Assembly (NCBI GenBank): GCA_027452245.1
Contig: DAIDGW010000108.1
Location: forward strand, 35,223-99,222
Direction of reading: 5' to 3'
DNA from: Acidobacteriaceae bacterium
GTDB taxonomy: Bacteria; Acidobacteriota; Terriglobia; Terriglobales; Acidobacteriaceae
DNA: 64,000 nucleotides
A program made the translations under genes and the position numbers. Position 1 is the stretch's first letter. Every line of letters starts with the position of its first letter. Shown piece after piece: positions 43,967 through 54,115 of this stretch. Under the pieces are notes generated by a model. The model did no database searches. It was not told where the DNA came from and saw only the letters and a program-made list of their open reading frames with translations.

Positions 43967-46900
43967 TTAGTCGTCGCCGTGGGCTGGACTGGCCGTGGCG
44001 TGGCTGGGCAGCGCCTGATCGGCGCCGCCTTTTAGTGCCAGCCGGAAGCGGTCCAGATATACATAGACGACCGGCGTCGTGAACAGCGTCAAAGCCTGAC
44101 TCACAATCAGCCCGCCCACAATCGTGATCCCCAACGGGCGATGCAGCTCCGATCCCGTTCCATGCCCCACTGCCAGCGGCAATCCGCCCAGCAGCGCCGC
44201 CATCGTGGTCATCATAATCGGACGGAACCGCAGGATGCAGGCTTCGTAAATCGCCTCCGTCGGCGTTTTGCCCAGCCGCCGTTCCACATCCAGGGCGACA
44301 TCGATCATCATGATGGCATTCTTCTTTACCAAGCCGATCAGCAGAATAATGCCGATCGTGCCGATGACGTTCAATTCGTTGTGTGTGAGCAGCAATGCCA
44401 ACAGCGCGCCCACGCCCGCCGAGGGCAACGTCGAAAGAATTGTGATGGGATGGATAAAGCTTTCATACAGCATTCCGAGCACGATATAGACAGCCCCGAA
44501 CGCGGCGATGACCAGCACCACCTCGCTCGATAGCGAGTCCTTGAAAGCCGCCGCCGTCCCCTGGAAGCTCGCGCTGATCGATGCTGGCAGTCCGATGCTG
44601 CGCTCCGCATCTTCGATCGCCTGCGTCGCCTGTCCCAGCGAGACACCCGGCGCCAGGTTGAACGAAATCGTCACTGAAGGCCATTGTCCCTGATGGTTCA
44701 CCGCCAGCGGCGTGTTCGATGGTTCGAAGTGCGTAAAAGCGGCCAGCGGCACTGCTCCACCCGTTGTCGAGCGCAGATAAATATTCTGCAGCGCCTCGGT
44801 CGACTGCTGGTATTGCGGCGCAACTTCCATCACCACGTGATACTGATTCAGCGGCCGGTACATCGTCGAAACCTGCCGTTGCCCGAAAGCGTCATACAGC
44901 GCGTTGTCCAGGGTAGCGGCTGTGATTCCAAGCCGGCTTGCCGTATCGCGATCGATTACCAGCTTCGCCTGCAGGCCTTTGTCCTGCTGATCGCTATTCA
45001 CGTCGCGCAGCTCTGGCAACGGGCGCATCTTCTGCAGCAGCAGCGGCGCCCATTTGTTCAGTTCATCCAGATCTTCGCCCTGCAGCGTGTATTGATACTG
45101 CGCGTTTCCCCAGCGTCCGCCAATGGTCAGATCCTGCGCCGATTGCAGGATCAGCGTCGCTCCCGGCACAACCGACAGCTTTCCACGCAGCCGGTTAATC
45201 ACGTCATCGGCCGACACCAGCGGGCAGCTCTCCCAGAAATGCTTTTTCGCGCACACATTCCGCTCTTCCAAGGGCTTCAGCATGATGAAGAAGCGTCCCT
45301 GGTTTGAAACTCCGCCTCCGCCCGTAAATCCGGTGATCGTACTCACCGCCGGGTCTTTCATCACAATACCGAGATAACGCTCCATCTTCGCGCGCATGGC
45401 CTGGAACGAAATGTCTTGCGACGCCATCACCGCGCCCATCAACCGTCCCGTATCCTGCTGCGGGAAGAAGCCCTTCGGCACCACGATGTAGAGGTAAACG
45501 CTCAGGCACGCCACGCCGATGGTCAACAGAAACACCGGTAATTGATGCGCCAGCACCCATTTCAGAGCGCGCTGATAGACTCCCAGCGTAGTGTCGAAAA
45601 TCCACTCGCTGGCCCGGTAAAAAATATTGTGCTTCTTTTCTCCTGACTCCTCCGGACGCAAAAACTTGGCGCACATCGTCGGCGTCGTAGTCAGTGATAC
45701 CAGCAGAGAAACCGTAATGGCCACGCTCAGCGTCACGGCGAACTCGCGGAACAATCGGCCTACGATCCCACCCATCAGCAGCAGCGGAATAAACACAGCC
45801 ACCAGCGACGTGCTCATCGAAAGCACGGTGAACCCGATCTCCGACGCTCCTTTGAACGCCGCCTGCACTGCGCCCATGCCCTGCTCGACATAGCGCGTGA
45901 TGTTCTCCAAAACTACGATCGCGTCGTCCACGACAAACCCGGTGGAAATGGCCAGCGCCATCAACGAGAGATTGTCCAGGCTGTAGCCCAGCAGATACAT
46001 CACGCCGAACGTGCCTACCAGCGAGAGCGGCACGGAAATGCTGGGAATGATCGTGGCACGCACCGTGCGCAGGAAAGCAAACACCACCAGGATCACCAGG
46101 ATGACCGAAATGACCAGCGTGGTTTCGATATCCTTTACCGACGCCCGCACCGTCACGGTTCGGTCCATTACGACCGTCAGATGAATCGCCGGCGACACCG
46201 ACGACTGCAGATACGGCATCAAGGCTTGTACGCGATCCACCGTGTCGATGATGTTCGCTCCGGGCTGGCGGAAAATCACCACCAGCACGCCGGGCTTCCC
46301 GTTCGCCAACCCAATGTTGCGCAAATCGGCGACGGAATCGATCACGTTGGCGACATCGCTCAGCCGTACCGCACCGCCGTTGTTATACCCCACAATCAAC
46401 GGCTTGTACTCATCCGCGGTGAACATCTGATCGTTATCGTCGAGTTGCCACGTCCGCGTGGAATCGGCAATCTGTCCCTTCGCGTTGTTCGCGTTCGCCT
46501 GAAACAGCGCGTTGCGTACATTATCCAGTCCGATGCCCAGCTTGTTCAGCAGCGTCGGATTCACTTCCGCCCGCACCGCCGGCTGCGACGATCCCCAGAC
46601 AAACACTTGTCCGACGCCGCTTACCTGTGACACTTTTTGCGCCAGGATCGAATCCGCCGCGTCGTACATCTGCGCCACCGTATTCGTGTCCGAGGTCAGC
46701 GCGATGATCAGAATCGGCGCGTCTGCCGGATTCGCTTTCCGATACGACGGATTGCTGGGAAGATTGGCCGGCAACTGGCTCCGCGCCGCGTTAATTGCAG
46801 CCTGCACGTCGCGTGCCGCGGCGTCGATGTTCCGGTTCAGATCGAACTGCAGGGAAATACTCGTAGAACCCAGCTGACTGGTCGACGTCATCTGGTTGAT

Positions 46901-47128
46901 GCCGGCGATGCGCCCGAACTGCCGCTCCAGCGGAGTCGCCACCGCTGATGCCATGGTCTGCGGGTCCGCTCCTGGCAATCCGGCCCCCACGGAGATAACG
47001 GGGAAATCAACTTGAGGCAGCGACGCTACTGGAAGAAAATTGAACGCAAGAATTCCAGAAAGCAGCAACGCCGCCGCCAGCAGCGACGTTCCAACCGGGC
47101 GCCGTATGAATGGACCTGAGATATTCAT
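43967..47128 (-). CDS. RND efflux transporter subunit (MdtC/MuxC-like)
   Basis: 1053 residues with the RND layout: 12 membrane helices and two large periplasmic loops. The proton-relay Asp pair is in [16 protein letters not shown] and the Lys in [16 protein letters not shown]. It is the last gene of a leftward operon of adaptor, pump 1, pump 2 with a two-base gap to pump 1. In E. coli MdtB and MdtC form a heterotrimer that exports bile salts and novobiocin; a similar heteromeric pump is inferred here. The C-terminal tail is Ala/His-rich. No outer-membrane channel gene follows. Confidence 0.94.
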   Translation of the reverse strand: MNISGPFIRRPVGTSLLAAALLLSGILAFNFLPVASLPQVDFPVISVGAGLPGADPQTMASAVATPLERQFGRIAGINQMTSTSQLGSTSISLQFDLNRNIDAAARDVQAAINAARSQLPANLPSNPSYRKANPADAPILIIALTSDTNTVAQMYDAADSILAQKVSQVSGVGQVFVWGSSQPAVRAEVNPTLLNKLGIGLDNVRNALFQANANNAKGQIADSTRTWQLDDNDQMFTADEYKPLIVGYNNGGAVRLSDVANVIDSVADLRNIGLANGKPGVLVVIFRQPGANIIDTVDRVQALMPYLQSSVSPAIHLTVVMDRTVTVRASVKDIETTLVISVILVILVVFAFLRTVRATIIPSISVPLSLVGTFGVMYLLGYSLDNLSLMALAISTGFVVDDAIVVLENITRYVEQGMGAVQAAFKGASEIGFTVLSMSTSLVAVFIPLLLMGGIVGRLFREFAVTLSVAITVSLLVSLTTTPTMCAKFLRPEESGEKKHNIFYRASEWIFDTTLGVYQRALKWVLAHQLPVFLLTIGVACLSVYLYIVVPKGFFPQQDTGRLMGAVMASQDISFQAMRAKMERYLGIVMKDPAVSTITGFTGGGGVSNQGRFFIMLKPLEERNVCAKKHFWESCPLVSADDVINRLRGKLSVVPGATLILQSAQDLTIGGRWGNAQYQYTLQGEDLDELNKWAPLLLQKMRPLPELRDVNSDQQDKGLQAKLVIDRDTASRLGITAATLDNALYDAFGQRQVSTMYRPLNQYHVVMEVAPQYQQSTEALQNIYLRSTTGGAVPLAAFTHFEPSNTPLAVNHQGQWPSVTISFNLAPGVSLGQATQAIEDAERSIGLPASISASFQGTAAAFKDSLSSEVVLVIAAFGAVYIVLGMLYESFIHPITILSTLPSAGVGALLALLLTHNELNVIGTIGIILLIGLVKKNAIMMIDVALDVERRLGKTPTEAIYEACILRFRPIMMTTMAALLGGLPLAVGHGTGSELHRPLGITIVGGLIVSQALTLFTTPVVYVYLDRFRLALKGGADQALPSHATASPAHGDD

Positions 47129-47130
47129 CG

Positions 47131-50100
47131 CTAGTCCGCCGGCATGTCTCCGGGCATCGCGTCTCTGGGAATCTCGTTCCCGATCCGGTATTTCGCAAAG
47201 CGCTGCGACAGCCGGTCAAACCACAGGTAAACCACCGGAGTCGTATAAAGCGTAAGCAACTGGCTCAGCAGCAGTCCGCCCACAATCGTGATGCCCAGCG
47301 GGCGCCGCAACTCCGCACCAGTTCCGCTGCCCAGCGCCAGCGGCAGTCCGCCCAGCAGCGCCGCCATCGTCGTCATCATGATGGGACGGAAGCGCAGCAA
47401 ACACGCCTGGTAAATTGCTTCCTCCGGCGGCTTATGCTCATCGCGCTCCGCCTCCAGAGCGAAATCGATCATCATGATGGCGTTCTTCTTCACAATTCCA
47501 ATGAGCAGAATGATGCCTATCAGCGCCACCACCGTCAGGTCATTGTGCGTCAGAATCAACGCCAGAATTGCTCCCACCCCGGCTGAGGGCAGCGTTGAGA
47601 GAATCGTGATCGGGTGAATGTAGCTTTCGTACAGAACTCCCAGCACGATGTAAACCGTAATCACAGCTGCCAGGATCAGCCACGGTTCCGACGAAAGTGA
47701 TTTCTGAAATGCCGCCGCCGTCCCCTGGAACGACGCGTGAATGCTCGCCGGAAGTTGAATGTCCTTTTCCGCCTGCTGGATGGCGCGCGTCGCCTGCCCC
47801 AGCGACGCTCCGGGAGCCAGATTGAATGAAATCGTGACCACCGGGAATTGCCCCTGGTGGTTGATCGACAGCGGAGCGCTCGTCGCGGTCATCCTCGTGA
47901 ACGCCGCCAGCGGGACTGGCGCTCCACTGGTCGCCACCGTCGTGCCATTGGCTGTCGGCGCGCCCGTGTTTTGCATCGTGTTGCTGGGCCGAATGTAAAC
48001 GTCCGACAGGTCGGAGAGATTGTCGGCAAACGTCGGCAACACTTCCAGCACCACGTGGTACTGATTCAATTGCGTAAAGATGGTCGAGACCTGCCGTTGT
48101 CCGAACCCGTCGTACAGTGTGTTATCGATCGCCTGCGGTAGGATTCCGAGGCGCGATGCCGTGTCGCGATCGATCTCGAGGCTCGCCCGCCGGCCGCCCA
48201 GCAGTTGATCCGTCGCAACATCGGTCAGCTCCGGCGATTGCCGCAAGCGCGCGACCAGTTTGGGCGTCCATTCTGCCAGTTCCTGGGAGTCCGCATCTTC
48301 GATCGAATACTGAAATTGCGTGCGGCTGACGCGATCTTCCACGGTCAGATCCTGCACCGGCTGCATGTACAGCGTAATCCCCTGCACTTTGGCCAGTTCT
48401 GGCTGCAGGCGGCGAATGATCGCCGACGCGTCGTCCTTCCGTTCATCGCGCGACTTCAGGTTGATTTGAATTCGTCCGCTGTTCAGCGTGAGATTCGTCC
48501 CGTCCACCCCGATGAAGGAGGAAAGGCTCTCGACGTCCTTGTCTTTCAGGATGACGTTGGCCAATTCCTGCTGCCGGTGCGACATGGCATCGAACGAAAC
48601 ATCGTCGGGGGCTTCGGAAATGCCCAGGATCACTCCTGTATCCTGCACGGGGAAGAAGCCCTTCGGGACAACCACGTAAAGCACCAGCGTGAGCACCAGC
48701 GTGCCGAATGTCACCAGCAGGGTTGCGGTCTGATGCTTGAGCACCCATTTGACCGTCCGGCCGTAGAACGCAATGACTCCGTTGTAAAACTTTTCCGTAA
48801 CATCGTAAAAACGCCCCCGCTCGCCTTCTTTCTGGTGCTTGAGCAGCTTGGCGCACATCATCGGAGTCAGGCTCAGCGAAACTCCGGCCGAAACCAGAAT
48901 CGTTACCGACAGCGTGACCGCGAACTCGCGGAACAGGCGACCGACGATATCGCCCATGAACAGCAGCGGAATCAGCACGGCGATCAGCGACACAGTCAAA
49001 GATACGATCGTGAACCCGATCTGCCCCGATCCCTTGAGTGCGGCCTCCAGCGGCGCATCGCCTTCCTCCAGGAACCGGTCGATGTTCTCGATCATCACGA
49101 TCGCGTCATCGACCACGAATCCTGTCGAAATCGTCAACGCCATCAGCGTCAGGTTATTCAGGCTGTAGCCCAGCAGATACATCACCGCAAATGTGCCGAT
49201 CAGCGACAGCGGAACGGCAATGCTGGGAATGACCGTGGCCGAAAGGTTCCGCAGGAACAGGAATATGACCATCACCACCAGCGCAATGGTCAGCATCAAC
49301 TCAAATTCCACGTCTTTCACCGACGCGCGAATCGTCGTCGTACGATCGGTCAGGATCTGCACCTTGACCGCTGCCGGCAAAGACGCCTGCAATTGCGGCA
49401 ACAGCTTCTTGATCCGGTCGACGACGCTGATGATGTTCGCGCCCGGCTGCCGCTGAATATTTACGATGACCGCCGGCGTCGTGTTCATCCACGCCGCCAG
49501 CAGATCGTTTTCCGTGCCATCGATCACATTCGCGACATCGCTTACCCGCACCGGCGCGCCATTTCGGTACGCCACCACGATCGGCTTGTATTGCGCCGCC
49601 GAAAACAGTTGGTCATTCGCTCCGATCGTGTACTGTTGCCGCGGGCCGTCGAGCACGCCCTTCGCCTGATCAACGTTGGCTTGCATCAGGGCTGCCCGCA
49701 GGTCTTCCAGGCTCAACCCATACGACGCCAGCGCCGTAGGATTCGCCTGAATGCGAACCGCCGGCTTCTGGCCGCCGCTGATGGAAACCAGGCCCACGCC
49801 CGGCAGTTGGGAAATTTTCTGCGCCAGCGCCGTATCGGCGAGGTCCTCAACTTTCGAGAGCGCCAGCGAGTCCGACGTCATCGCCAGCGTCAAAATCGGC
49901 GCGTCCGCCGGATTGACTTTGTTGTAAATGGGAGGATTCGGAAGGTCGGAAGGCAAATACGTCTGCGCCGAATTGATGGCAGCCTGTACCTGCTGCTCTT
50001 CCACGTCAATGTTCTGGTCAAGCCCGAACTGCAACGTGATCACCGACGACCCGACCGAACTCGTCGAAGTCATCTGGCTCAGGCCCGGCACCTCGCCGAA

Positions 50101-50310
50101 TTGCCGTTCCAGCGGAGCCGTGACCGAGGAAGCCATCACTTCGGGATCGGCTCCCGGATAGAACGTCACGACCTGAATCGTAGGGTAATCGACCTCGGGG
50201 AGAGCCGAGACCGGCAGTTGCATGAACGCAACCCAACCCACCAGCAAGACCCCAATCATCAACAGCACGGTCGCGACCGGGCGGAGAATAAACAGCCGTG
50301 ACGGACTCAT
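47131..50310 (-). CDS. RND efflux transporter subunit (MdtB/MuxB-like)
   Basis: 1059 residues, same fold as its neighbour, with [16 protein letters not shown] and [16 protein letters not shown] intact. A small insert ([20 protein letters not shown]) lies in the second periplasmic loop, absent from the paralogue. Its start overlaps the adaptor stop by four bases (ATGA), so the two are translationally coupled. The conserved proton-relay residues in both pumps suggest both could move protons. Confidence 0.94.
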   Translation of the reverse strand: MSPSRLFILRPVATVLLMIGVLLVGWVAFMQLPVSALPEVDYPTIQVVTFYPGADPEVMASSVTAPLERQFGEVPGLSQMTSTSSVGSSVITLQFGLDQNIDVEEQQVQAAINSAQTYLPSDLPNPPIYNKVNPADAPILTLAMTSDSLALSKVEDLADTALAQKISQLPGVGLVSISGGQKPAVRIQANPTALASYGLSLEDLRAALMQANVDQAKGVLDGPRQQYTIGANDQLFSAAQYKPIVVAYRNGAPVRVSDVANVIDGTENDLLAAWMNTTPAVIVNIQRQPGANIISVVDRIKKLLPQLQASLPAAVKVQILTDRTTTIRASVKDVEFELMLTIALVVMVIFLFLRNLSATVIPSIAVPLSLIGTFAVMYLLGYSLNNLTLMALTISTGFVVDDAIVMIENIDRFLEEGDAPLEAALKGSGQIGFTIVSLTVSLIAVLIPLLFMGDIVGRLFREFAVTLSVTILVSAGVSLSLTPMMCAKLLKHQKEGERGRFYDVTEKFYNGVIAFYGRTVKWVLKHQTATLLVTFGTLVLTLVLYVVVPKGFFPVQDTGVILGISEAPDDVSFDAMSHRQQELANVILKDKDVESLSSFIGVDGTNLTLNSGRIQINLKSRDERKDDASAIIRRLQPELAKVQGITLYMQPVQDLTVEDRVSRTQFQYSIEDADSQELAEWTPKLVARLRQSPELTDVATDQLLGGRRASLEIDRDTASRLGILPQAIDNTLYDGFGQRQVSTIFTQLNQYHVVLEVLPTFADNLSDLSDVYIRPSNTMQNTGAPTANGTTVATSGAPVPLAAFTRMTATSAPLSINHQGQFPVVTISFNLAPGASLGQATRAIQQAEKDIQLPASIHASFQGTAAAFQKSLSSEPWLILAAVITVYIVLGVLYESYIHPITILSTLPSAGVGAILALILTHNDLTVVALIGIILLIGIVKKNAIMMIDFALEAERDEHKPPEEAIYQACLLRFRPIMMTTMAALLGGLPLALGSGTGAELRRPLGITIVGGLLLSQLLTLYTTPVVYLWFDRLSQRFAKYRIGNEIPRDAMPGDMPAD

Positions 50311-51527
50311 GAAGCGGGAGTTCCTGCTCCCTCAGCCGACGCTTCGCGGTTGGCGCCGTTGGTGGCTGGGCCAACCACCCGCGGAGTAATCTTGCTGCCG
50401 GTCTGCAATTTATCCTGACCGTCGGTGACGACGCTGTCGCCCGGCTCCAGGCCGGAGGAAACCGCGGTCAGGCCCCCCTGCGCCAGTTCTACCGTGACTT
50501 GCCGCGCCTCCACCGTATCGTCCTGCTTTACGGCATAGACATAGGACCCCTGGGGCCCGTGCAGAATGGCTGCGCTCGGCAGCACCGTGCTGTTCTTATG
50601 CGTCTCCAGCAAAAGATCGGCATTCACGAACTGGTTTGGCCACAGAGCGCTGTCTTTGTTCTCAAACACCGCCTTGAGCTTGGCTGTGCCCGTCGTCGGA
50701 TCGATCTGGTTATCGATGGTCAGAAGCTTGCCGGTCGCCAGTTTCGTCTGATCGTCGCGGCTGAACGCGTCCACTTCCAGCGTGGCCTGCCGCATCCGCG
50801 CTGAAACTTGCGGCAGCACGTCTTCCGGTAGCGTGAAGATCACCGCAATCGGCTGGAGCTGCGTCAGGATCAGCATCGGATTCGTATCGGTCGCATGCAC
50901 GATGTTGCCCGGATCTACCTGGCGCAGGCCGACTCTGCCGCTGAAGGGCGCCGTGATGTGGCAATACGTCAATTGCAGCTTGGCGTTATCCACCTGCGCC
51001 TGGTCGTTCCGCACCGTGCCATCGAGCTGATCCACCAGCGCTTTCTGCGTATCCACCTGCTGTTGCGAGATGCTCCCGGAAGGCAGCAGCGCCGTATAGC
51101 GCTCCAGGTTCAGCCGCGCATCGCGCAACTGCGCCTGATCGCGGAACAATTGTGCTTGCATCTGTTCCAGTTGCACCTGGTAAGGCCGCGGATCGATCAC
51201 GATCAGCAAATCGCCTTCGTGCACGTTCTGGCCTTCCTGGAAGTTCACTTTCATGATCTGCCCGTCGACCCGGCTCTTGATGTTCGCCGTGTTAAAGGCA
51301 GTGACAGAACCCAGGCCGACCAGGTACACCGGCATGTCCTTCCGTTGCACAGGCACCACGGACACGGAAACCGGCCGCGGGGCTGCAGCGTGCGCCTGCT
51401 GCTTCGCATCGGAACTGCAGCCGACAGAGATCGCCAGCGCTAACAGCGGTATCACAACCAACAGCAATCGCGGCGCGCGTGAGTGGCGCAGTCGCTTTGG
51501 AGCACAACCTGAATAATCTTTGATCAC
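50307..51527 (-). CDS. RND efflux periplasmic adaptor (MdtA-like membrane fusion protein)
   Basis: 406 residues. The hydrophobic N-terminus ends in a lipobox (ALAISVGC), so the adaptor is probably lipidated. Then come the barrel and lipoyl halves ([27 protein letters not shown]), a helical hairpin (about 125-195) and the second lipoyl half ([14 protein letters not shown]). It links the pump to an outer-membrane channel. First gene of the operon. No TetR- or two-component regulator adjoins it. Confidence 0.93.
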   Translation of the reverse strand: MIKDYSGCAPKRLRHSRAPRLLLVVIPLLALAISVGCSSDAKQQAHAAAPRPVSVSVVPVQRKDMPVYLVGLGSVTAFNTANIKSRVDGQIMKVNFQEGQNVHEGDLLIVIDPRPYQVQLEQMQAQLFRDQAQLRDARLNLERYTALLPSGSISQQQVDTQKALVDQLDGTVRNDQAQVDNAKLQLTYCHITAPFSGRVGLRQVDPGNIVHATDTNPMLILTQLQPIAVIFTLPEDVLPQVSARMRQATLEVDAFSRDDQTKLATGKLLTIDNQIDPTTGTAKLKAVFENKDSALWPNQFVNADLLLETHKNSTVLPSAAILHGPQGSYVYAVKQDDTVEARQVTVELAQGGLTAVSSGLEPGDSVVTDGQDKLQTGSKITPRVVGPATNGANREASAEGAGTPAS

Positions 51528-51786
51528 TTTAGTAGTCCGGACCGAAGCGGTATAAATTTAGACGTACACTTCCGACACTCGTTTGCGGAAAAATCCTGCA
51601 AACGATCTACCCAGAAATGGATGCCGTCGAACGGGTGGGAGTCGCAAAGATAACGTCCTCTCAATTTTAAGACCGTCCACTATCAGCATCAACTCCAATC
51701 GGCAGCGGGTCAAGCAAAGAACGCCTGTATTTACAAACTTTTACGCGGGATGACGCAGGTTTACGCTAGGCCGAATTTCCATTCAC

Positions 51787-51829
51787 AATTTGACCGGATT
51801 TGACCCCAAATTCGCGCGATTCTCGCGCG
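51787..51829. other. repeat and hairpin cluster in the gene-free stretch upstream of the efflux operon
   Basis: Bases 51528-51874 carry no gene. ATTTGACC occurs twice with a 10-base period (51788-51795, 51798-51805), framed by AATTTG/CAAATT (51787-51812). Then comes CGCGCG-ATTCT-CGCGCG (51813-51829). The repeats could be operator half-sites. The GC hairpin lies 45 bases past the leuD stop and could end the leu transcript, but no T-run follows on the minus strand. TTTACGC also repeats near 51740 and 51760. Confidence 0.3.
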
Positions 51830-51874
51830 GGGCTAAAGGAGGAATTTTTCAGGACTTCAGCGCCTATCGATACC

Positions 51875-52471
51875 CTAAACCCAAGCCTTTGGATGCTTCG
51901 CCTCATACGCCGAAATCTCGGATTCATGTTGCAGGGTCAGGCCGATGTCATCGAGTCCATTAAGCAGGCAATGGCGAACGAAGTCGTCGACCGGAAATTT
52001 GGCGCAAAGTCCTTGTTCGTCCCTCACTTCGCACCTCTCCAGGTCGACCGTCACCTGATATCCGTCATGCTTCTTCGTGCGCTGCACGATCTCCCCAACT
52101 TCCTGCTCACTGAGTTTTACCGTGAGGAAACCATTTTTCGTGCCGTTGTTCGCGAAGATATCGGCGAACGACGGGGCGATCACCGCGCGAAATCCGAAAT
52201 CCGCCAGCGCCCAGACCGCATGCTCGCGCGATGATCCACAGCCGAAATTCTTTCCCGCGACGAGGACGCTCGCCCCCTGATATCGCGGCTCATTCAATAC
52301 AAAGTCACGATCCTTCTCGCCGCCCTTCAGCCGCCAGTCATAGAACAGGAACTCCCCGAATCCCGTCTTTTCAATCCTCTTCAGAAACTGCTTCGGAATG
52401 ATCTGATCGGTGTCGACATTCACCCGATCCAGCGGAGCGACAAGTCCTTTGTGAACACGAAATGGTTGCAT
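51875..52471 (-). CDS. leuD: 3-isopropylmalate dehydratase small subunit
   Basis: 198 residues. LeuD swivel domain: [35 protein letters not shown], and [16 protein letters not shown]. With LeuC it isomerises 2-isopropylmalate to 3-isopropylmalate in leucine synthesis. It follows leuC after two bases. Length and motifs are of the classical bacterial LeuD, not the archaeal short form. Confidence 0.96.
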   Translation of the reverse strand: MQPFRVHKGLVAPLDRVNVDTDQIIPKQFLKRIEKTGFGEFLFYDWRLKGGEKDRDFVLNEPRYQGASVLVAGKNFGCGSSREHAVWALADFGFRAVIAPSFADIFANNGTKNGFLTVKLSEQEVGEIVQRTKKHDGYQVTVDLERCEVRDEQGLCAKFPVDDFVRHCLLNGLDDIGLTLQHESEISAYEAKHPKAWV

Positions 52472-52473
52472 GC

Positions 52474-53889
52474 TTAGTCTTTCTGAAACTTCCAGTTCCT
52501 TACATCTGTGAAATGCCCGGCAATCGCCGCCGCCGCGGCCATCATCGGGCTGACCAGATGCGTCCGTCCGCCGCGCCCCTGCCGTCCTTCAAAATTGCGG
52601 TTGCTGGTCGAAGCGCAACGCTCCCCCGGCTGCAGGATGTCCGGATTCATGCCCAGGCACATCGAGCATCCCGACTCGCGCCACTCAAATCCCGCATCCA
52701 GGAAAATCTTGTGCAGGCCCTCGGCCTCCGCCGCGCGTTTCACGCGCTGCGATCCCGGCACCACCATCGCCCGTACCTTGGGATCGACCTGATGTCCGCG
52801 CGCCACCTTCGCTGCCGCCCGCAGGTCTTCCATCCGCGAATTCGTGCATGAACCAATAAAAACCCGATCGATAGCTATATCTTCGATTCTCTTTCCGGCC
52901 TGCAACCCCATATACTGCAACGCCAGTTCTGCCGACTTCCGGTCGCCATCTTTGTAATTCGCCGGATCCGGCACCCGCCCCGTGATCGGAGCCACCATCC
53001 CCGGATTCGTTCCCCACGTGACAAATGGCGATAACTGCGCCGCATCAATCTGCACAACCTTGTCGTAAACCGCGCCGTCATCGCTCGGCAAACTGCGCCA
53101 GTACGCGAGCGCCTTCTCCCAGTCCTCGCTCTGCGGAGCGAACTTTCTGCCTTTCACGTACGCAAACGTCGTCTCATCCGGAGCGATCATGCCCGCCCGT
53201 GCTCCCGCCTCGATGCTCATATTGCAGAGCGTCAGGCGTCCTTCCATCGAGAGATCGCGCACCGCCTTGCCGGCGTACTCAACCGCGTACCCGGTCGCGC
53301 CATCGGTGCCGATCTGTCCGATAATGCCCAGCGCAACGTCCTTTGCGGTGACCCCTTCCGGCAGACGGCCAGAAACTTCGATCTTCATGGTCTTCGGCTT
53401 CTGCTGCGCCAGGCACTGTGTCGCCAGCACGTGCTCGACCTCAGACGTGCCGATGCCAAAGGCCAGCGCGCCGAACGCTCCGTGCGTGCTGGTGTGGCTG
53501 TCGCCGCAGACGATGGTTTTCCCCGGTTGCGTCAAACCCAGCTCCGGGCCGATCACGTGCACAATGCCCTGCTCCGGAGAATCCATGTCGAACAGCTGGA
53601 TGCCGAATTCTTTGCAGTTTGCCTGCAGCGCCTCAATCTGCCTGGCGGCAATCGGATCGGTAATCGGCGTGCCGCGCGGTTCGGTAGGAATGTTGTGATC
53701 GACCGTCGCCACCGTGCGCGCCGTCTGTCGCACCTTGCGCCCGGCCGCGCGCAGCCCGTCAAATGCCTGTGGCGAAGTCACCTCATGCACCAGGTGCAGA
53801 TCGATATAAAGGATCGGCGACCGGCCTTCCGGTTGCGCTACCAGATGCGCATCCCAGATCTTTTCAAATAATGTTCGCTTTTCTGCCAT
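52474..53889 (-). CDS. leuC: 3-isopropylmalate dehydratase large subunit
   Basis: 471 residues of the aconitase superfamily. The [4Fe-4S] cysteines lie in [19 protein letters not shown] and in [27 protein letters not shown] is the conserved N-terminal block. It forms the LeuCD dimer. It is divergent from polA across about 226 bases in which I see no leader peptide or T-box. Confidence 0.96.
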   Translation of the reverse strand: MAEKRTLFEKIWDAHLVAQPEGRSPILYIDLHLVHEVTSPQAFDGLRAAGRKVRQTARTVATVDHNIPTEPRGTPITDPIAARQIEALQANCKEFGIQLFDMDSPEQGIVHVIGPELGLTQPGKTIVCGDSHTSTHGAFGALAFGIGTSEVEHVLATQCLAQQKPKTMKIEVSGRLPEGVTAKDVALGIIGQIGTDGATGYAVEYAGKAVRDLSMEGRLTLCNMSIEAGARAGMIAPDETTFAYVKGRKFAPQSEDWEKALAYWRSLPSDDGAVYDKVVQIDAAQLSPFVTWGTNPGMVAPITGRVPDPANYKDGDRKSAELALQYMGLQAGKRIEDIAIDRVFIGSCTNSRMEDLRAAAKVARGHQVDPKVRAMVVPGSQRVKRAAEAEGLHKIFLDAGFEWRESGCSMCLGMNPDILQPGERCASTSNRNFEGRQGRGGRTHLVSPMMAAAAAIAGHFTDVRNWKFQKD

Positions 53890-54115
53890 GTGGAATCGTG
53901 GACCAGGAAAATTGTGCGCGCGATGTTCCGTAGTTTACCAGCTTGCAGAAATTAAAGAGGCTGCGGCATGCCCCGCTTCTCGCCGGTTTTGCCAGAAGTG
54001 GGGAGCGTTTTGAGCCCACTCGGACGCCCAAAGTATCCATTCCGGCATCTGACGTCCGAAGCCCCGCGCCCGATCTGCGCTTTCCGTTAAACTATTTCCA
54101 TTGTCCCCCAGGAAA

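Noticed and set aside
48205..50301. 698-codon plus-strand frame opposite the RND pump
   Set aside because: Arg/His/Gln-rich antisense of a certain RND gene.
52077..53889. Plus-strand frames opposite leuD and leuC
   Set aside because: Antisense of two certain enzymes; no independent support.
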